Assembly (NCBI GenBank): GCA_964344685.1
Contig: CAYFOK010000002.1
Span: 240,124-304,123, forward strand
Length of the DNA: 64,000 bases
Source of the DNA: Scalindua sp964344685
Lineage (GTDB): Bacteria > Planctomycetota > Brocadiia > Brocadiales > Scalinduaceae
Reading direction: 5' to 3'
Below, one piece after another: positions 1-8,484 of this stretch; position 1 is the stretch's first letter, and each line of letters begins with the position of its first letter. Under the pieces are notes generated by a model, which saw only the letters and a list, made by a program, of their open reading frames with translations, did not search any database and was not told the origin of the DNA. The position numbers were made by a program, and so were the translations under genes.

Positions 1-1662
1 GGCAAACTATCCGGCTGGTCATCTCCCAAGGATGTTATCCTGAGAGTAATGAAAGAGCTTACTGTCAAAGGAGGCACTGGTTCAGTTGTCGAATATTTCG
101 GGGACGGCACAGCTTCGATTTCATGTACGGGTAAAGCTACTATCTGTAATATGGGAGCAGAGCATGGTGCTACAACATCTACATTTCCATTCGATTCTAG
201 GATGTCAGATTACCTGAAAATTACAGACAGGTCTGACATAGCTGCTTTAGCGGAGGAATATTCAGAGTATTTCAGAGCTGACGACGAGGTATTTGCAGAT
301 CCTTATAAATATTATGATAAAATTATTGAAATAAATTTATCAGAACTTGAGCCGCTGGTTTGCGGTCCTCATACACCTGATAAGGTACGTTCAGTAACAG
401 AGTTCAAAGATGAAATAGTTAAGGAAGATTATCCTGATAACATTAAATTTACCCTTATCGGTTCCTGCACCAACTCATCTTACGAAGACATGGGACGTGC
501 AGCTGCCGTGGCAAAGGATGCGGTCGACAAGGGTTTGAAGCTGGCAATACCACTACTGGTTACACCGGGATCAAACCTGATAGAAGATACTATTAAACGT
601 GATGGGCAGATGAAAGCCCTGACTGATGCTGGTGCAACCGTATTGGCCAATGCTTGCGGTCCATGTATAGGTCAGTGGAAGCGGACCGATATCAAAAAAG
701 GTGAGAGAAACACTATTGTGACTTCTTACAATAGAAATTTTCGTGCCCGCAATGACGGCAATACAGAGACGCTTTCATTTATCAGCTCTCCTGAAATTGT
801 AACAGCTTTTGCTTTCTCAGGCTTGCTCTCTTTCAATCCGATGAAAGACAAATTAAAGACTGCTTCAGGACAGGAAGTGAAGCTGGAAGAACCATTTGCG
901 GAAGAGCTGCCATCTGCTGGATTTGCCGGATCCGGTAAAGGCTATGTACCGCCTGTGGAGGATGGCTCGAAAATAGAGATTGCTATCAATCCTGAATCAG
1001 AGCGTCTTCAGGTCTTGGCTCCTTTTGCACCGTGGGATGGTAATGACTTTATTGACGTTCCTCTGCTATTAAAAGCTTCAGGAAAATGTACTACTGATCA
1101 CATTTCCCCTGCGGGGCCGTGGCTGAAGTTCAGGGGGCATCTGGACCGTATCTCAGATAATGCCTTTTTTGGTGCTGTAAACGCATTTGATGGTTCAGCT
1201 GGTACAGGGAAAAACCTTTTCACCGGTGAGAGAGGCATAAGATTTTCAGATATTGCACGTGATTACAGGGAGCGTGGAATTTCATGGATAGTTGTAGGTG
1301 ATGAAAACTATGGGGAGGGTTCTTCGCGTGAACACGCTGCCATGTCTCCAAGGTTTCTTGGTGCCGTAGCAGTAATTGTCCGTTCGTTCGCCAGGATACA
1401 TGAGACTAATTTAAAGAAACAGGGTATTATCCCTCTGACATTTATTGATCCAGTGGACTATGAAAAGTTCTGTGAGGATGATAAGGTGTCGATTACTGGT
1501 TTGGACGGCCTGACTCCGGGCAATAATGTTTCCGTTATAATCAAGCACAGTGACGGAACAGTAGAGAATATAGAAACGAAACATACTATGTCAGAGCAGC
1601 AGATAGAATGGTTCCGAGCAGGATCTGCTCTGAACAAGATTGCTAAGGATCTGGAAGGGTAA
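1..1662 (+). CDS. acn: Aconitate hydratase, mitochondrial type (3' part)
   Basis: This enzyme interconverts citrate and isocitrate in the TCA cycle using a [4Fe-4S] cluster. The reading frame is open from base 1, so the N-terminal part of the gene lies outside the window; the first ATG at 49 is internal. The visible 553 residues hold the cluster ligands (Cys in SCTNSS near nt 466 and two Cys in ACGPC near nt 655), the swivel-domain motif GDENYGEGSSREHAA near nt 1300 and a C-terminal EWFRAGSALN. Overall wording (LIGSCTNSSYEDMGR, KCTTDHISPAGPWLKFRGH) follows the mitochondrial family rather than AcnA or AcnB. It stands apart from the suc/kor operon but would feed the same pathway. Identification is secure; only the 5' end is missing. 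Confidence 0.97.
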   Translation, partial: GKLSGWSSPKDVILRVMKELTVKGGTGSVVEYFGDGTASISCTGKATICNMGAEHGATTSTFPFDSRMSDYLKITDRSDIAALAEEYSEYFRADDEVFADPYKYYDKIIEINLSELEPLVCGPHTPDKVRSVTEFKDEIVKEDYPDNIKFTLIGSCTNSSYEDMGRAAAVAKDAVDKGLKLAIPLLVTPGSNLIEDTIKRDGQMKALTDAGATVLANACGPCIGQWKRTDIKKGERNTIVTSYNRNFRARNDGNTETLSFISSPEIVTAFAFSGLLSFNPMKDKLKTASGQEVKLEEPFAEELPSAGFAGSGKGYVPPVEDGSKIEIAINPESERLQVLAPFAPWDGNDFIDVPLLLKASGKCTTDHISPAGPWLKFRGHLDRISDNAFFGAVNAFDGSAGTGKNLFTGERGIRFSDIARDYRERGISWIVVGDENYGEGSSREHAAMSPRFLGAVAVIVRSFARIHETNLKKQGIIPLTFIDPVDYEKFCEDDKVSITGLDGLTPGNNVSVIIKHSDGTVENIETKHTMSEQQIEWFRAGSALNKIAKDLEG

Positions 1663-1787
1663 TTTCAGGGGAAATCCTTGACTTATGACCCGGATTATAG
1701 TAGTTATTGGGCAAAAGAACCGAATATGCTTTCATCTGTCCGTGATTTTTTCTGGAAATAAATAAATTTCATAATTTTCAATCCTTA

Positions 1788-2846
1788 ATGCAAGACAGTG
1801 CAACCACATTTAGAAAAAAGCTAATTCTTTCCCTGATCCTTTTTATTGTTGTTTTGTTGTCAGGCACTTCAGGTTACTATTTTATTGAGGGATGGGAAGT
1901 ATTTGATTCCCTGTATATGACTGTTATTACCCTTTCAACCGTAGGGTTTCATGAAATAGAACCACTTTCAAGAATGGGAAAGGCCTTTACTATCGGCCTG
2001 ATATTTTTTAGTCTGGGTGTTGTTGCATTTGCAGTAAATTACGGGCTAAAGGCTATTTTTGAAGGTGAAATTCAGGATGTATTCGGGAGGAGAAAATTGA
2101 AAAAAACATTAGAGTCGATTCAAAACCACTACATTGTCTGTGGTTACGGCCGTATGGGGAAGGTGATCTGCACTGAATTAAAACAGAAGGGGATCCCATT
2201 TGTTATAGTGGAAAAAGAACATCCGGAACTTGATGTAGATGATGATGCTATAATAATCTATGGAGATGCAACAAGAGACGATCTTCTTAGGAACGTAGGA
2301 ATAAAAAAGGCAAAAGGGCTTATATCAGTCCTTGATTCAGATGCCCAGAACCTTTACGTTGTGCTCAGTGCGAGGGGGCTTAATAAGAATCTCTTCATTG
2401 TCGCAAGGGCAAATGAAGAGGGTGCAGATTACAAACTGACAAGAGCCGGTGCGGATAAGGTCGTCTCTCCATATCATATTGGAGGAATCAGGATCGCCCA
2501 TACCATACTTAAGCCAACTGTAGTAGACTTTCTGGAACTGACAGCCAAATCCGGTAATATGGAAATTCAAATAGAAGAGGTGGTAGTAGAAGAGGCGTCA
2601 GCATTGGCAGGCAAAACCATCAAAGATGCAGACATTAGAGCAAAAAACTGGGTTGTCATTGTAGCCCTGAAAAAAGATAAAGGGAAAATATTGTTTAACC
2701 CTCGTGCTCATACTCTGATAGAGGCTGGAGACAAGGTGGCAGTGATTGGAGAACCGGAGCACTTCAGCCAGTTTGAAAAAATGGCCAAGGGGAAAAAGAA
2801 ATCAGACCCTTCAGATAAATCATCTACTGTTCTTCCTGAATTTTGA
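1788..2846 (+). CDS. Potassium channel subunit with RCK (TrkA-N/TrkA-C) domain
   Basis: This is a two-transmembrane ligand-gated K+ channel subunit of the MthK/Kch type. The first membrane helix is at about residues 10-31, the pore loop with filter TVGFHE at residues 51-56, and the second helix at about 62-85. A Rossmann RCK domain follows (VCGYGRMGKVI near residue 117), and a TrkA-C domain lies at about 255-335. The selectivity filter has His where the classical signature has Gly (TVGYG/TVGFG); several bacterial RCK channels show such variants, so K+ selectivity is likely but not proven. No strong Shine-Dalgarno precedes the ATG. It is convergent with the molybdoenzyme gene. Role in K+ flux or turgor is inferred from family. 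Confidence 0.88.
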   Translation: MQDSATTFRKKLILSLILFIVVLLSGTSGYYFIEGWEVFDSLYMTVITLSTVGFHEIEPLSRMGKAFTIGLIFFSLGVVAFAVNYGLKAIFEGEIQDVFGRRKLKKTLESIQNHYIVCGYGRMGKVICTELKQKGIPFVIVEKEHPELDVDDDAIIIYGDATRDDLLRNVGIKKAKGLISVLDSDAQNLYVVLSARGLNKNLFIVARANEEGADYKLTRAGADKVVSPYHIGGIRIAHTILKPTVVDFLELTAKSGNMEIQIEEVVVEEASALAGKTIKDADIRAKNWVVIVALKKDKGKILFNPRAHTLIEAGDKVAVIGEPEHFSQFEKMAKGKKKSDPSDKSSTVLPEF

Positions 2847-2867
2847 ATACTCTGCTTCCTCACTTAT

Positions 2868-2896
2868 ATGCTTCCCATGCTTCTGCACGGGAATTA
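2868..2896. other. Hairpin between convergent genes
   Basis: The arms TTCCCATGC and GCACGGGAA, separated by 4 nt, pair at 8 of 9 positions between the convergent channel and molybdoenzyme genes. There is no U-run on either strand, so a factor-independent terminator is only a weak possibility. Confidence 0.3.
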
Positions 2897-2914
2897 TGGT
2901 TTGTCCAGACCATA

Positions 2915-4876
2915 TTACTGCTTTTCAATCTCAACGTAAGTGGAATTATATGTTGCGTTGCCTCCGAAATCCTGAACAACGTCTGGTATCAGGGTGTTCG
3001 CACCTTTACCTTCACCCAGCTTAGACCACAGGCCGCCATATGCTAAGGTAACTCCCTGTTTTATATCCGTAGTAATACGAGCCTTCATGCTCAAAGTATC
3101 CTGATCGTTTTTCAATATTACCCAATCACCATCTTTTATATCTCTCTTCTTTGCGTCTTCTTCATTAATCAGTACGATTGGTTCTATCTCCTTCTTCCAG
3201 ATATTGTGAAATTGAGAACGAGTGATACGTTTATGATTTACTGTCAGGAACTGAAAAGGATAAGAAGTCTTTTCTTCTTCATAATAGCCTGGTAGAGGTG
3301 GAAGATTAGCTTTTTCAGCCAGTTGAGAATACATTTCAATTTTCCCGGATGGAGTGAGATATTCATCTTGCGGCCTGGGCTTCATTTTGCAGAAACCATC
3401 CTGTTCCATATCATTCAGAGTAAAATCTACAGCCTTACTTCTGTTCAGGAACTCTTCGGCAACTTCATGTTCCGGTGGAAAAAGCTCTTTTGTATTCATG
3501 CCAAGAGCTTCTGAAAGTTCCTTAAAGACCTGATAGTTTGGTTTTGATTCACCCAGGGGATCAATTGCCTTCTGATTTATAGAGAGGTAGTTATGATAAT
3601 AACATATATGAATATCAAATGATTCCAGGAAACTCGGTGCAGGCAGGACAATGTCGGCGTAGCTGCAGGTATCATTCAAAAAGATATCATGCACAACCGT
3701 AAATAGATTTTCACTCTCCATACCCTTCTTTACCAGTGCCTGGTTCGGAAGATTTACTAGAGGATTGGTATTAAATACGAAGAGAAATTTTATCTCTTCG
3801 GCTTCAAGTAGCTTCCCAAGTTGTGCCATATTGCGCATCTTCTGGCTTTTCATTTCCTCCGGGCTGATAAAGTGTTTGCCCTGTAGAAAACCAAGGTCAA
3901 TTTCTCTGTCAGTATTACTGTAATGCACCCTGAACCCTCCCACCAGTGGCGGTAGGAGAGCAATCGTCCTGGCTGCTTCACCGCCGTAAAGATGTTTCTG
4001 AATACCGAACCCAAGGTGAATGAAGCTTGGCCTTAACCGATACAGATCATCTGCAAGTTCTCTAATATCTCCTGCCGGCAACTCTGTTATTCTTGAAACT
4101 CTCTCAAGGTTAAAATCCTTAGCAACTTTTCTGAACTGTTCAAAACCGTGTGTATATTTTGCTACATGCTCCTTATCGTACATGTTGTTTGTTATCAGGT
4201 AATTTGCAATTCCCAGTGCAAGGACACCGTCAGTGTTTGGCTTGATGGCAAGATGCTTGCCAAGCTGGCCTGTCTTCAATGGATCAATGACGTAGAACTT
4301 TGCCCCGTTACGAATAGCCTTTTTTACCATATTGTATCCGTGAAGGTTGCTCCATGGTCCGTTCAACCCCCAGAAGATAATGAGCTTGGAAGAGGGTATT
4401 TCTTCCGGATCAAGCCCCCAGAATCCACCATATACATACTGCATGGCCGTTCGTCCTGCATTTGAACATACTGTTGGTGAGCAGTTACTGGTACCCAGTG
4501 TAGTGAAGATCCGTTGAGGCAATTGCTTATTAAGCAGTCCCATATGGCCATAATAGTGAAATGGCAATATGGCCTCTGCCCCGTGTCTTGTTTGAACACT
4601 TTCCATCTGGTATGCAATTTCCCTGTAGGCCTCTTTCCACGTAATTTCTTTAAAGCTGTCAGTCCCCTTTTTTCCTACTCTTTTAAGCGGATGTTTCAGA
4701 CGTTCAGGTGAATATACAAATTCCAAGGCGTTCTGAATCTTCCAGCAGAGAAAACCTTGGGTGATAGGATGCTTTGGATTACCCTGAAGCTTAACTGCTT
4801 TATCATTCTCAACCGTTGTAATCATGGCACAAGTGTCGTAGCAATCTCTTGGGCATGTATTGAAAAACTTTTCCAT
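2915..4876 (-). CDS. Molybdopterin (bis-MGD) oxidoreductase, single subunit
   Basis: This is a DMSO-reductase superfamily catalytic subunit of about 652 residues. An N-terminal [4Fe-4S] site is visible as C-x3-C-x3-C-x27-C (CPRDCYDTC ... FLC), followed by the molybdopterin domains and a C-terminal dinucleotide-binding domain with LTVNHKRITRSQFHN and GDWVILKND. The Mo ligand is not certain; the Cys in SPTVCSNAG at the usual position is a candidate. I chose the ATG at 4876, eight residues before the first cluster Cys. An upstream in-frame ATG at 4951 adds 25 residues with no signal peptide, and neither start has a clear Shine-Dalgarno. No Tat signal is visible, so a cytoplasmic location is likely. 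No electron-transfer subunit is adjacent and the substrate cannot be told from sequence. Confidence 0.85.
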   Translation of the reverse strand: MEKFFNTCPRDCYDTCAMITTVENDKAVKLQGNPKHPITQGFLCWKIQNALEFVYSPERLKHPLKRVGKKGTDSFKEITWKEAYREIAYQMESVQTRHGAEAILPFHYYGHMGLLNKQLPQRIFTTLGTSNCSPTVCSNAGRTAMQYVYGGFWGLDPEEIPSSKLIIFWGLNGPWSNLHGYNMVKKAIRNGAKFYVIDPLKTGQLGKHLAIKPNTDGVLALGIANYLITNNMYDKEHVAKYTHGFEQFRKVAKDFNLERVSRITELPAGDIRELADDLYRLRPSFIHLGFGIQKHLYGGEAARTIALLPPLVGGFRVHYSNTDREIDLGFLQGKHFISPEEMKSQKMRNMAQLGKLLEAEEIKFLFVFNTNPLVNLPNQALVKKGMESENLFTVVHDIFLNDTCSYADIVLPAPSFLESFDIHICYYHNYLSINQKAIDPLGESKPNYQVFKELSEALGMNTKELFPPEHEVAEEFLNRSKAVDFTLNDMEQDGFCKMKPRPQDEYLTPSGKIEMYSQLAEKANLPPLPGYYEEEKTSYPFQFLTVNHKRITRSQFHNIWKKEIEPIVLINEEDAKKRDIKDGDWVILKNDQDTLSMKARITTDIKQGVTLAYGGLWSKLGEGKGANTLIPDVVQDFGGNATYNSTYVEIEKQ

Positions 4877-5028
4877 GGTTGTATCAGATAAATTTTTTAC
4901 ATTTGTCCTTCCCGCTTCCGAGCGGATGACATGTGTCCAGACTTTTATCAAAATTAAGATAAAGAAGATTCTATCATAATAACGCGATTAATGAAAATGT
5001 TTTGATCTATCTTCGCACAAAATAGCCG

Positions 5029-5709
5029 TTATCTGAACATTTTAATCAAACATAGTTCTACTGCGTCTAAACTGTACTCAATGTCGCCGCTATCATAATG
5101 CCTTAAGAGACTTGGCTGTAGTTTGTACCTCTTGGGGATTATATCTCTAAAGCAGGAATTGCATACCCTGTAGTTAGCCTTTCTTTCTACAAGAGCCTTA
5201 TCAATAAGTTTTTCCTCAGTATTGTGGCGGGAACAGATAAATGCGAGATCTTGGAACATACCTGTCTTTACTATTCTCAGGAAATGACAATTTTTTTTAT
5301 GCAAAATACCAGTAAATGGTTCAATGATCCATCCGTAGTATTTACAGCATTTTGCCCTGCAGTGGTCGTGGTCTATATTCTCTAAGTTACAATTTTCACA
5401 TTTTACAAACCCTTTGTTAAATGCTAAGTCAAGATCTGAACATAACAGATAATCATGAGAGTCAGTATTCTCCAGTAACTCACAGTTTCTGGAGTGGAGT
5501 ATTCTCTCTTCTTCTGCATCTTCGTGCCTATTTATAATCCCTATTGCCTTGATAAACAGAGTGCAGCAATAGTTCTGACATTTTGTTTCTTTTTCATTAG
5601 TAACCCCTGAATATCCTGTTTTTTGCGCAAATACTGCTCCTGCTATAACCAAGATTATAATTATGCTCTGCCAACCGGCTATTTTGGAAAAACCTGTATC
5701 TTTCTTCAT
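5029..5709 (-). CDS. Cys-rich exported or membrane-anchored protein with two repeated His/Cys modules
   Basis: I do not recognise a named family for the whole protein. Residues 11-30 (SIIIILVIAGAVFA region) form an uncleaved anchor or signal peptide, so most of the protein is probably outside the cytoplasmic membrane. Two similar modules follow: ILHSRNCELL ... KGFVKCENC and ILHKKNCHFL ... NYRVCNSC. Each has the order H-x3-C then, 25-40 residues later, a Y/F-x2-C-x2-C. This resembles the small Ada-like zinc-binding motif often found at the ends of secreted nucleases. Further Cys (CQNYCC, CRAKCCKYYG) sit before and between them. A strong Shine-Dalgarno (GAGGAGG) precedes the ATG. It is divergent from the peptidase gene. 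Metal binding is an inference. Confidence 0.6.
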   Translation of the reverse strand: MKKDTGFSKIAGWQSIIIILVIAGAVFAQKTGYSGVTNEKETKCQNYCCTLFIKAIGIINRHEDAEEERILHSRNCELLENTDSHDYLLCSDLDLAFNKGFVKCENCNLENIDHDHCRAKCCKYYGWIIEPFTGILHKKNCHFLRIVKTGMFQDLAFICSRHNTEEKLIDKALVERKANYRVCNSCFRDIIPKRYKLQPSLLRHYDSGDIEYSLDAVELCLIKMFR

Positions 5710-5831
5710 GTTATTTACGCCTCCTCTTTTATACTACAGCCTTTCTGTTTTTTTTTCCACACTCTTTGTGTATTTCGCCCTTCTTAATAGATTCTTTGTC
5801 AGGTCATCATGTTGATTGAAGCTGGAAGGAG

Positions 5832-5861
5832 TTGTTTCTATAAAAGTTTTTTTAGTATAAT
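5832..5861 (+). promoter_or_regulatory. Sigma-70-like promoter upstream of the HslV-like gene
   Basis: TTGTTT at 5832 and TATAAT at 5856 are separated by 18 bp, placing a start site near 5868 and leaving an 80-nt leader before the ATG at 5950. Only the -10 element matches consensus fully. Confidence 0.4.
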
Positions 5862-5949
5862 TTAAGAGCGGTTTTTCATATACTACGATTTCTAGTAGAT
5901 GCATTCACCCGAGCGATTTAAAATATTGAAGGTTTTCCGGGAGAAGATA

Positions 5950-6510
5950 ATGTCTATTGCGGTAGTAGTTAAAAAAGATAATAAAATAGTTATTGGTGCG
6001 GATACATTACAGTGTTTTGATTCTAATATGGCTAGTGACGATAATCTGTACGAATCCAAGTTAAGACGTATAGGTTCTGCCATACTTGCCGGTGCCGGAT
6101 GGGGCCTGTATGATAATATTCTGGATGATTATCTGAAAGGTAAAAAATCTGTCAGGTTAACAACAAAACAGAAGATTTTTCAGTTTTTTAAGAAGCTGTG
6201 GCCTGTCTTACATGAAAAATACTCATTTGTTAAAAATCAATGTGATGATGCTGAGTCACCGTTTGGTGAGCTGGACTCATCATTCCTGATAGCCACGAAA
6301 AAACAAATTTTTTTTGTTTCGTCAAACATGTGTGTAACAGAGTTCCAGAAATTTTACGCTATCGGAGCCGGCCGTGATTATGCGATTGGTGCGATGCACG
6401 TTCTGTATGATCAGAAAAAAAGTGCGGAGGAAATAGCCAGACTGGCTATAGAGGCCGCCATTTCAAATAATGTGTACTGCGGTGGACACATTGAAATAAA
6501 GGAACTGTGA
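5950..6510 (+). CDS. Proteasome/HslV-like Ntn hydrolase with predicted N-terminal serine nucleophile
   Basis: The protein is a 186-residue beta-type Ntn hydrolase similar in layout to HslV. The ATG at 5950 follows a good Shine-Dalgarno (GGGAGAAG), and this start places Ser directly after Met; an earlier ATG at 5899 would bury it. After Met removal Ser1 would be the nucleophile. IGAD puts Asp at position 17, as in HslV, and SKLRR supplies the Lys equivalent to HslV Lys33, with three extra residues between. AGAGWGLYD and YAIGAGRDYA match the HslV segments AGFAGGTAD and IAIGSGGPYA. HslV normally has Thr1. No HslU or other AAA+ partner gene is adjacent, so it may act alone or with a distant unfoldase. 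Fold assignment is fairly sure, activity inferred. Confidence 0.72.
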   Translation: MSIAVVVKKDNKIVIGADTLQCFDSNMASDDNLYESKLRRIGSAILAGAGWGLYDNILDDYLKGKKSVRLTTKQKIFQFFKKLWPVLHEKYSFVKNQCDDAESPFGELDSSFLIATKKQIFFVSSNMCVTEFQKFYAIGAGRDYAIGAMHVLYDQKKSAEEIARLAIEAAISNNVYCGGHIEIKEL

Positions 6511-6602
6511 AGTACAGATATTCTAGACGGGAATACGGTTCATCAGAGATCAAAACAGATTAGTACAGAAAAAAAATATAACCTGTGAGGAATAGCGAAT
6601 AA

Positions 6603-6619
6603 TTGATATTAAATATCAA
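6603..6619. other. Palindrome between convergent genes
   Basis: TTGATATT and AATATCAA are separated by one base, between the HslV-like gene and the winged-helix-like gene. There is no U-run; function unknown. Confidence 0.25.
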
Positions 6620-6650
6620 TGATGTGAGCCAGGTTGCAACAACTGACGAA

Positions 6651-7100
6651 TTAAGAAGGTTTACTATCTACTGTAGTCTTAAGGGCAGTTTCCAATGTTT
6701 TAAGTAGTACGGGATTTTGTCTGATTTGTATTATTCCGTGGAGCCACATCTCCCTCTCGGATGGCAGAAGTTCAGATTTGCCGATTGCCTGTTCAAAATT
6801 TTTAAGAAACTTTTCTGTGATATTAGCCGGCACATTTTCTCCCCGAGTAACAGTGCTATCCTCAGTATGGCTGGCAGCTTCCATCTGCTGAATACCTTTT
6901 TTTGTTAGCCATGCACAGTATGAATCAGAATCAACTAGTCCTGCCGAGATGAGTTCTTTCAGCGGCTTCCTGATATTTTTCTCTTTATAGTCGTATTCCT
7001 CTATCAGGGCCTCAAGTGTTTTTACTTGACTGGTACCGTACTCTTTCCAGAGGTTATAAAGATTTATCAGTATGAATTTTTGAAAGGGAGTTATCTGCAT
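6651..7100 (-). CDS. Hypothetical protein, possible winged-helix domain
   Basis: The product has 149 residues and no recognised name. The first 75 residues (helical TPFQKFILINLYNLW, then ALIEEYDYKEKNIRKPLKELISAGLV and a wing-like DSDSYCAWLTKKGIQQM) read like a winged-helix DNA-binding domain with a 'transition helix then new strand' pattern. The C-terminal half is mostly helical and polar. It lies 36 bp downstream of uspA on the same strand, so the two are probably co-transcribed and it may be a stress-related regulator. The Shine-Dalgarno is weak. A transcriptional role is inference only. Confidence 0.55.
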   Translation of the reverse strand: MQITPFQKFILINLYNLWKEYGTSQVKTLEALIEEYDYKEKNIRKPLKELISAGLVDSDSYCAWLTKKGIQQMEAASHTEDSTVTRGENVPANITEKFLKNFEQAIGKSELLPSEREMWLHGIIQIRQNPVLLKTLETALKTTVDSKPS

Positions 7101-7136
7101 AGGTTCGATTAATGGTCCTGGCTGTCCGGGGAAGAG

Positions 7137-7577
7137 TTATTTCTGATCAAGTGTTGGTATCACAAGGACAGGACAAGAAGTGCTTCTCAACACTCCTTCA
7201 CTTACGCTACCAAATATCATGTGATGAACGCCTCCATGTCCATGGGTACCAATAATAATTATATCAGTTTCCAGCTGCTTAGATTTCTGGAGGATAACAT
7301 CTACAACTGAGCCTTGAGCGAGCAGCCCTTTTGTATCTATCTCTGATTTCCTGAGTTCGTTCACCTCTTCCTGCAGGTTTTTATACTCCTGGGGAAATCT
7401 CTGTGAACCCAGATCGTTTGTGTCATGTGAATTCAGTTCTTCATCCAGGAAATCCGGATCATCTTCAACAACATGGAGTAAACATACTTTAGCTGGCAAT
7501 GCCAATGCCAGAGTTTTTGCTTTCTCTATTATCTTTTGAGAGGCGCTGGATAAATCAATCGCAACCAAAATATTCAT
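7137..7577 (-). CDS. Universal stress protein (UspA family)
   Basis: This is a 146-residue soluble Usp-fold protein. It opens with NILVAIDLSSAS, the usual first strand, and ends with GTHGHGG-x6-GS-x11-CPVLVIP, the G-x2-G-x9-G-S nucleotide-binding motif, so it is of the ATP-binding UspFG/MJ0577 type. I chose the ATG at 7577 because GAAGG lies 8-12 nt upstream of it; the longer start at 7592 has no ribosome-binding site and adds five residues. The helical protein at 6651-7100 follows in the same direction. A role in stress or dormancy is expected from the family; the specific signal is unknown. Confidence 0.92.
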   Translation of the reverse strand: MNILVAIDLSSASQKIIEKAKTLALALPAKVCLLHVVEDDPDFLDEELNSHDTNDLGSQRFPQEYKNLQEEVNELRKSEIDTKGLLAQGSVVDVILQKSKQLETDIIIIGTHGHGGVHHMIFGSVSEGVLRSTSCPVLVIPTLDQK

Positions 7578-8020
7578 TTTCAAAGCCTTCATTTAAAATT
7601 GCAAAAAATTCTGGAAACGGAGCCTGTATTCAAAGATGATAGTAATACATCCGCGAGAGAAATTTATGAACCATACTAATGTCAGATTTATGTTGATTTT
7701 AAAGCTTGTAAAGATTACCGGTAAATGATAGTGATGTTGCCTTATAAAATCAACAGGAAAAATAACAGTCAACCTCAAGTATTAAACCGTTAAATTTAAC
7801 CATGAGCAGAATTTGTAAATCACAAAAATTTCGGTACTTATAATAATTTTATTTTCTCTTGCAATTGTAAATAATGTTTGATACCTTTGTATCAGTAATT
7901 GTTGGTTGTACTGTAGCGGCATATTATATGTTTTTCGTATAAGTTAGGCGGCAAGGTTTTCCAATCTTGCCGCCTTTTTTTATTTGATTGCTTTTTTTAT
8001 TGAAGGGAGTGGTTTTTATT
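7578..8020. other. Intergenic leader with candidate small RNA upstream of the cold-shock gene
   Basis: This 440-bp AT-rich stretch has no convincing gene; a 61-codon minus-strand frame in it looks random. It holds a small hairpin (TGATAC-cttt-GTATCA, 7879-7894) and then a strong terminator at 7946-7983. Together they could form a short RNA or a transcription attenuator about 40 nt before the cspA-like start. Confidence 0.35.
7946..7983 (+). terminator. Rho-independent terminator-like hairpin before the cold-shock gene
   Basis: The arms AGGCGGCAAG (7946-7955) and CTTGCCGCCT (7966-7975) pair perfectly over 10 bp with a 10-nt loop, followed at once by a run of Ts. It points toward the cold-shock gene with no upstream plus-strand gene to end for over 1.4 kb, so it either ends a small RNA or attenuates the cold-shock transcript. 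Confidence 0.75.
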
Positions 8021-8221
8021 ATGGCGACAGGAACAGTAAAATGGTTTAATGATTCAAAAGGTTTTGGCTTTATTACCCCTGAGGAAGGAGACGATGTCTT
8101 TGTTCACCATACCGCTATTCAAGCTGAGGGTTTTAAAAGCCTTTCAGAGGGGGACAAGGTAGAGTTTGATATTGAACAGGGAGAAAAGGGTAGCAAAGCA
8201 GCAAACGTTGTCAAATTATAA
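8021..8221 (+). CDS. Cold-shock domain protein (CspA family)
   Basis: This single cold-shock domain binds single-stranded RNA/DNA and acts as an RNA chaperone. Its 66 residues begin MATGTVKWFNDSKGFGFI and include DVFVHHTAI, the RNP1 and RNP2 motifs with their aromatic residues. The start at 8021 follows GAAGGGAG with an 11-nt spacer; an in-frame upstream ATG at 7988 lies outside the family start. The gene is monocistronic, with hairpins upstream (7946) and a terminator downstream (8332). Regulation by its structured leader is plausible, as known for E. coli cspA, but the leader here is not homologous by eye. Confidence 0.96.
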   Translation: MATGTVKWFNDSKGFGFITPEEGDDVFVHHTAIQAEGFKSLSEGDKVEFDIEQGEKGSKAANVVKL

Positions 8222-8331
8222 GTATATGTTACAAAAAGTGCTCATACATTTTACTGTATAATTTATTGAAAAGAGTTGTATATGAAAGTATAGAGTCGTT
8301 GTAGAAAATATTGTTATAATTGTGATAGTTG

Positions 8332-8371
8332 AGTCCTCAATATCCATGAAATGGTATTGAGGACTTTTTTT
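8332..8371 (+). terminator. Rho-independent terminator of the cold-shock gene
   Basis: AGTCCTCAATA (from 8332) pairs with TATTGAGGACT (8355-8365), and a seven-T run follows. It lies about 110 nt after the cold-shock stop codon. Confidence 0.8.
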
Positions 8372-8484
8372 ATGTGTATCCAGAAAACTGCTGGAAAGAT
8401 TCGTAGTTATTTAAATGATTGATATAATGTACTAATTTCTATAATAAGATTTTCCGAAAAAAGGTAATATCAATGAAATGTTTT

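Noticed and set aside
4876..4951. Longer N-terminus for the molybdopterin oxidoreductase
   Set aside because: The extra 25 residues hold no signal peptide or conserved motif and the family normally starts just before the first cluster Cys.
7593..7778. 61-codon minus-strand open frame upstream of uspA
   Set aside because: Phe/Ile-rich random composition, no ribosome site and no family resemblance.
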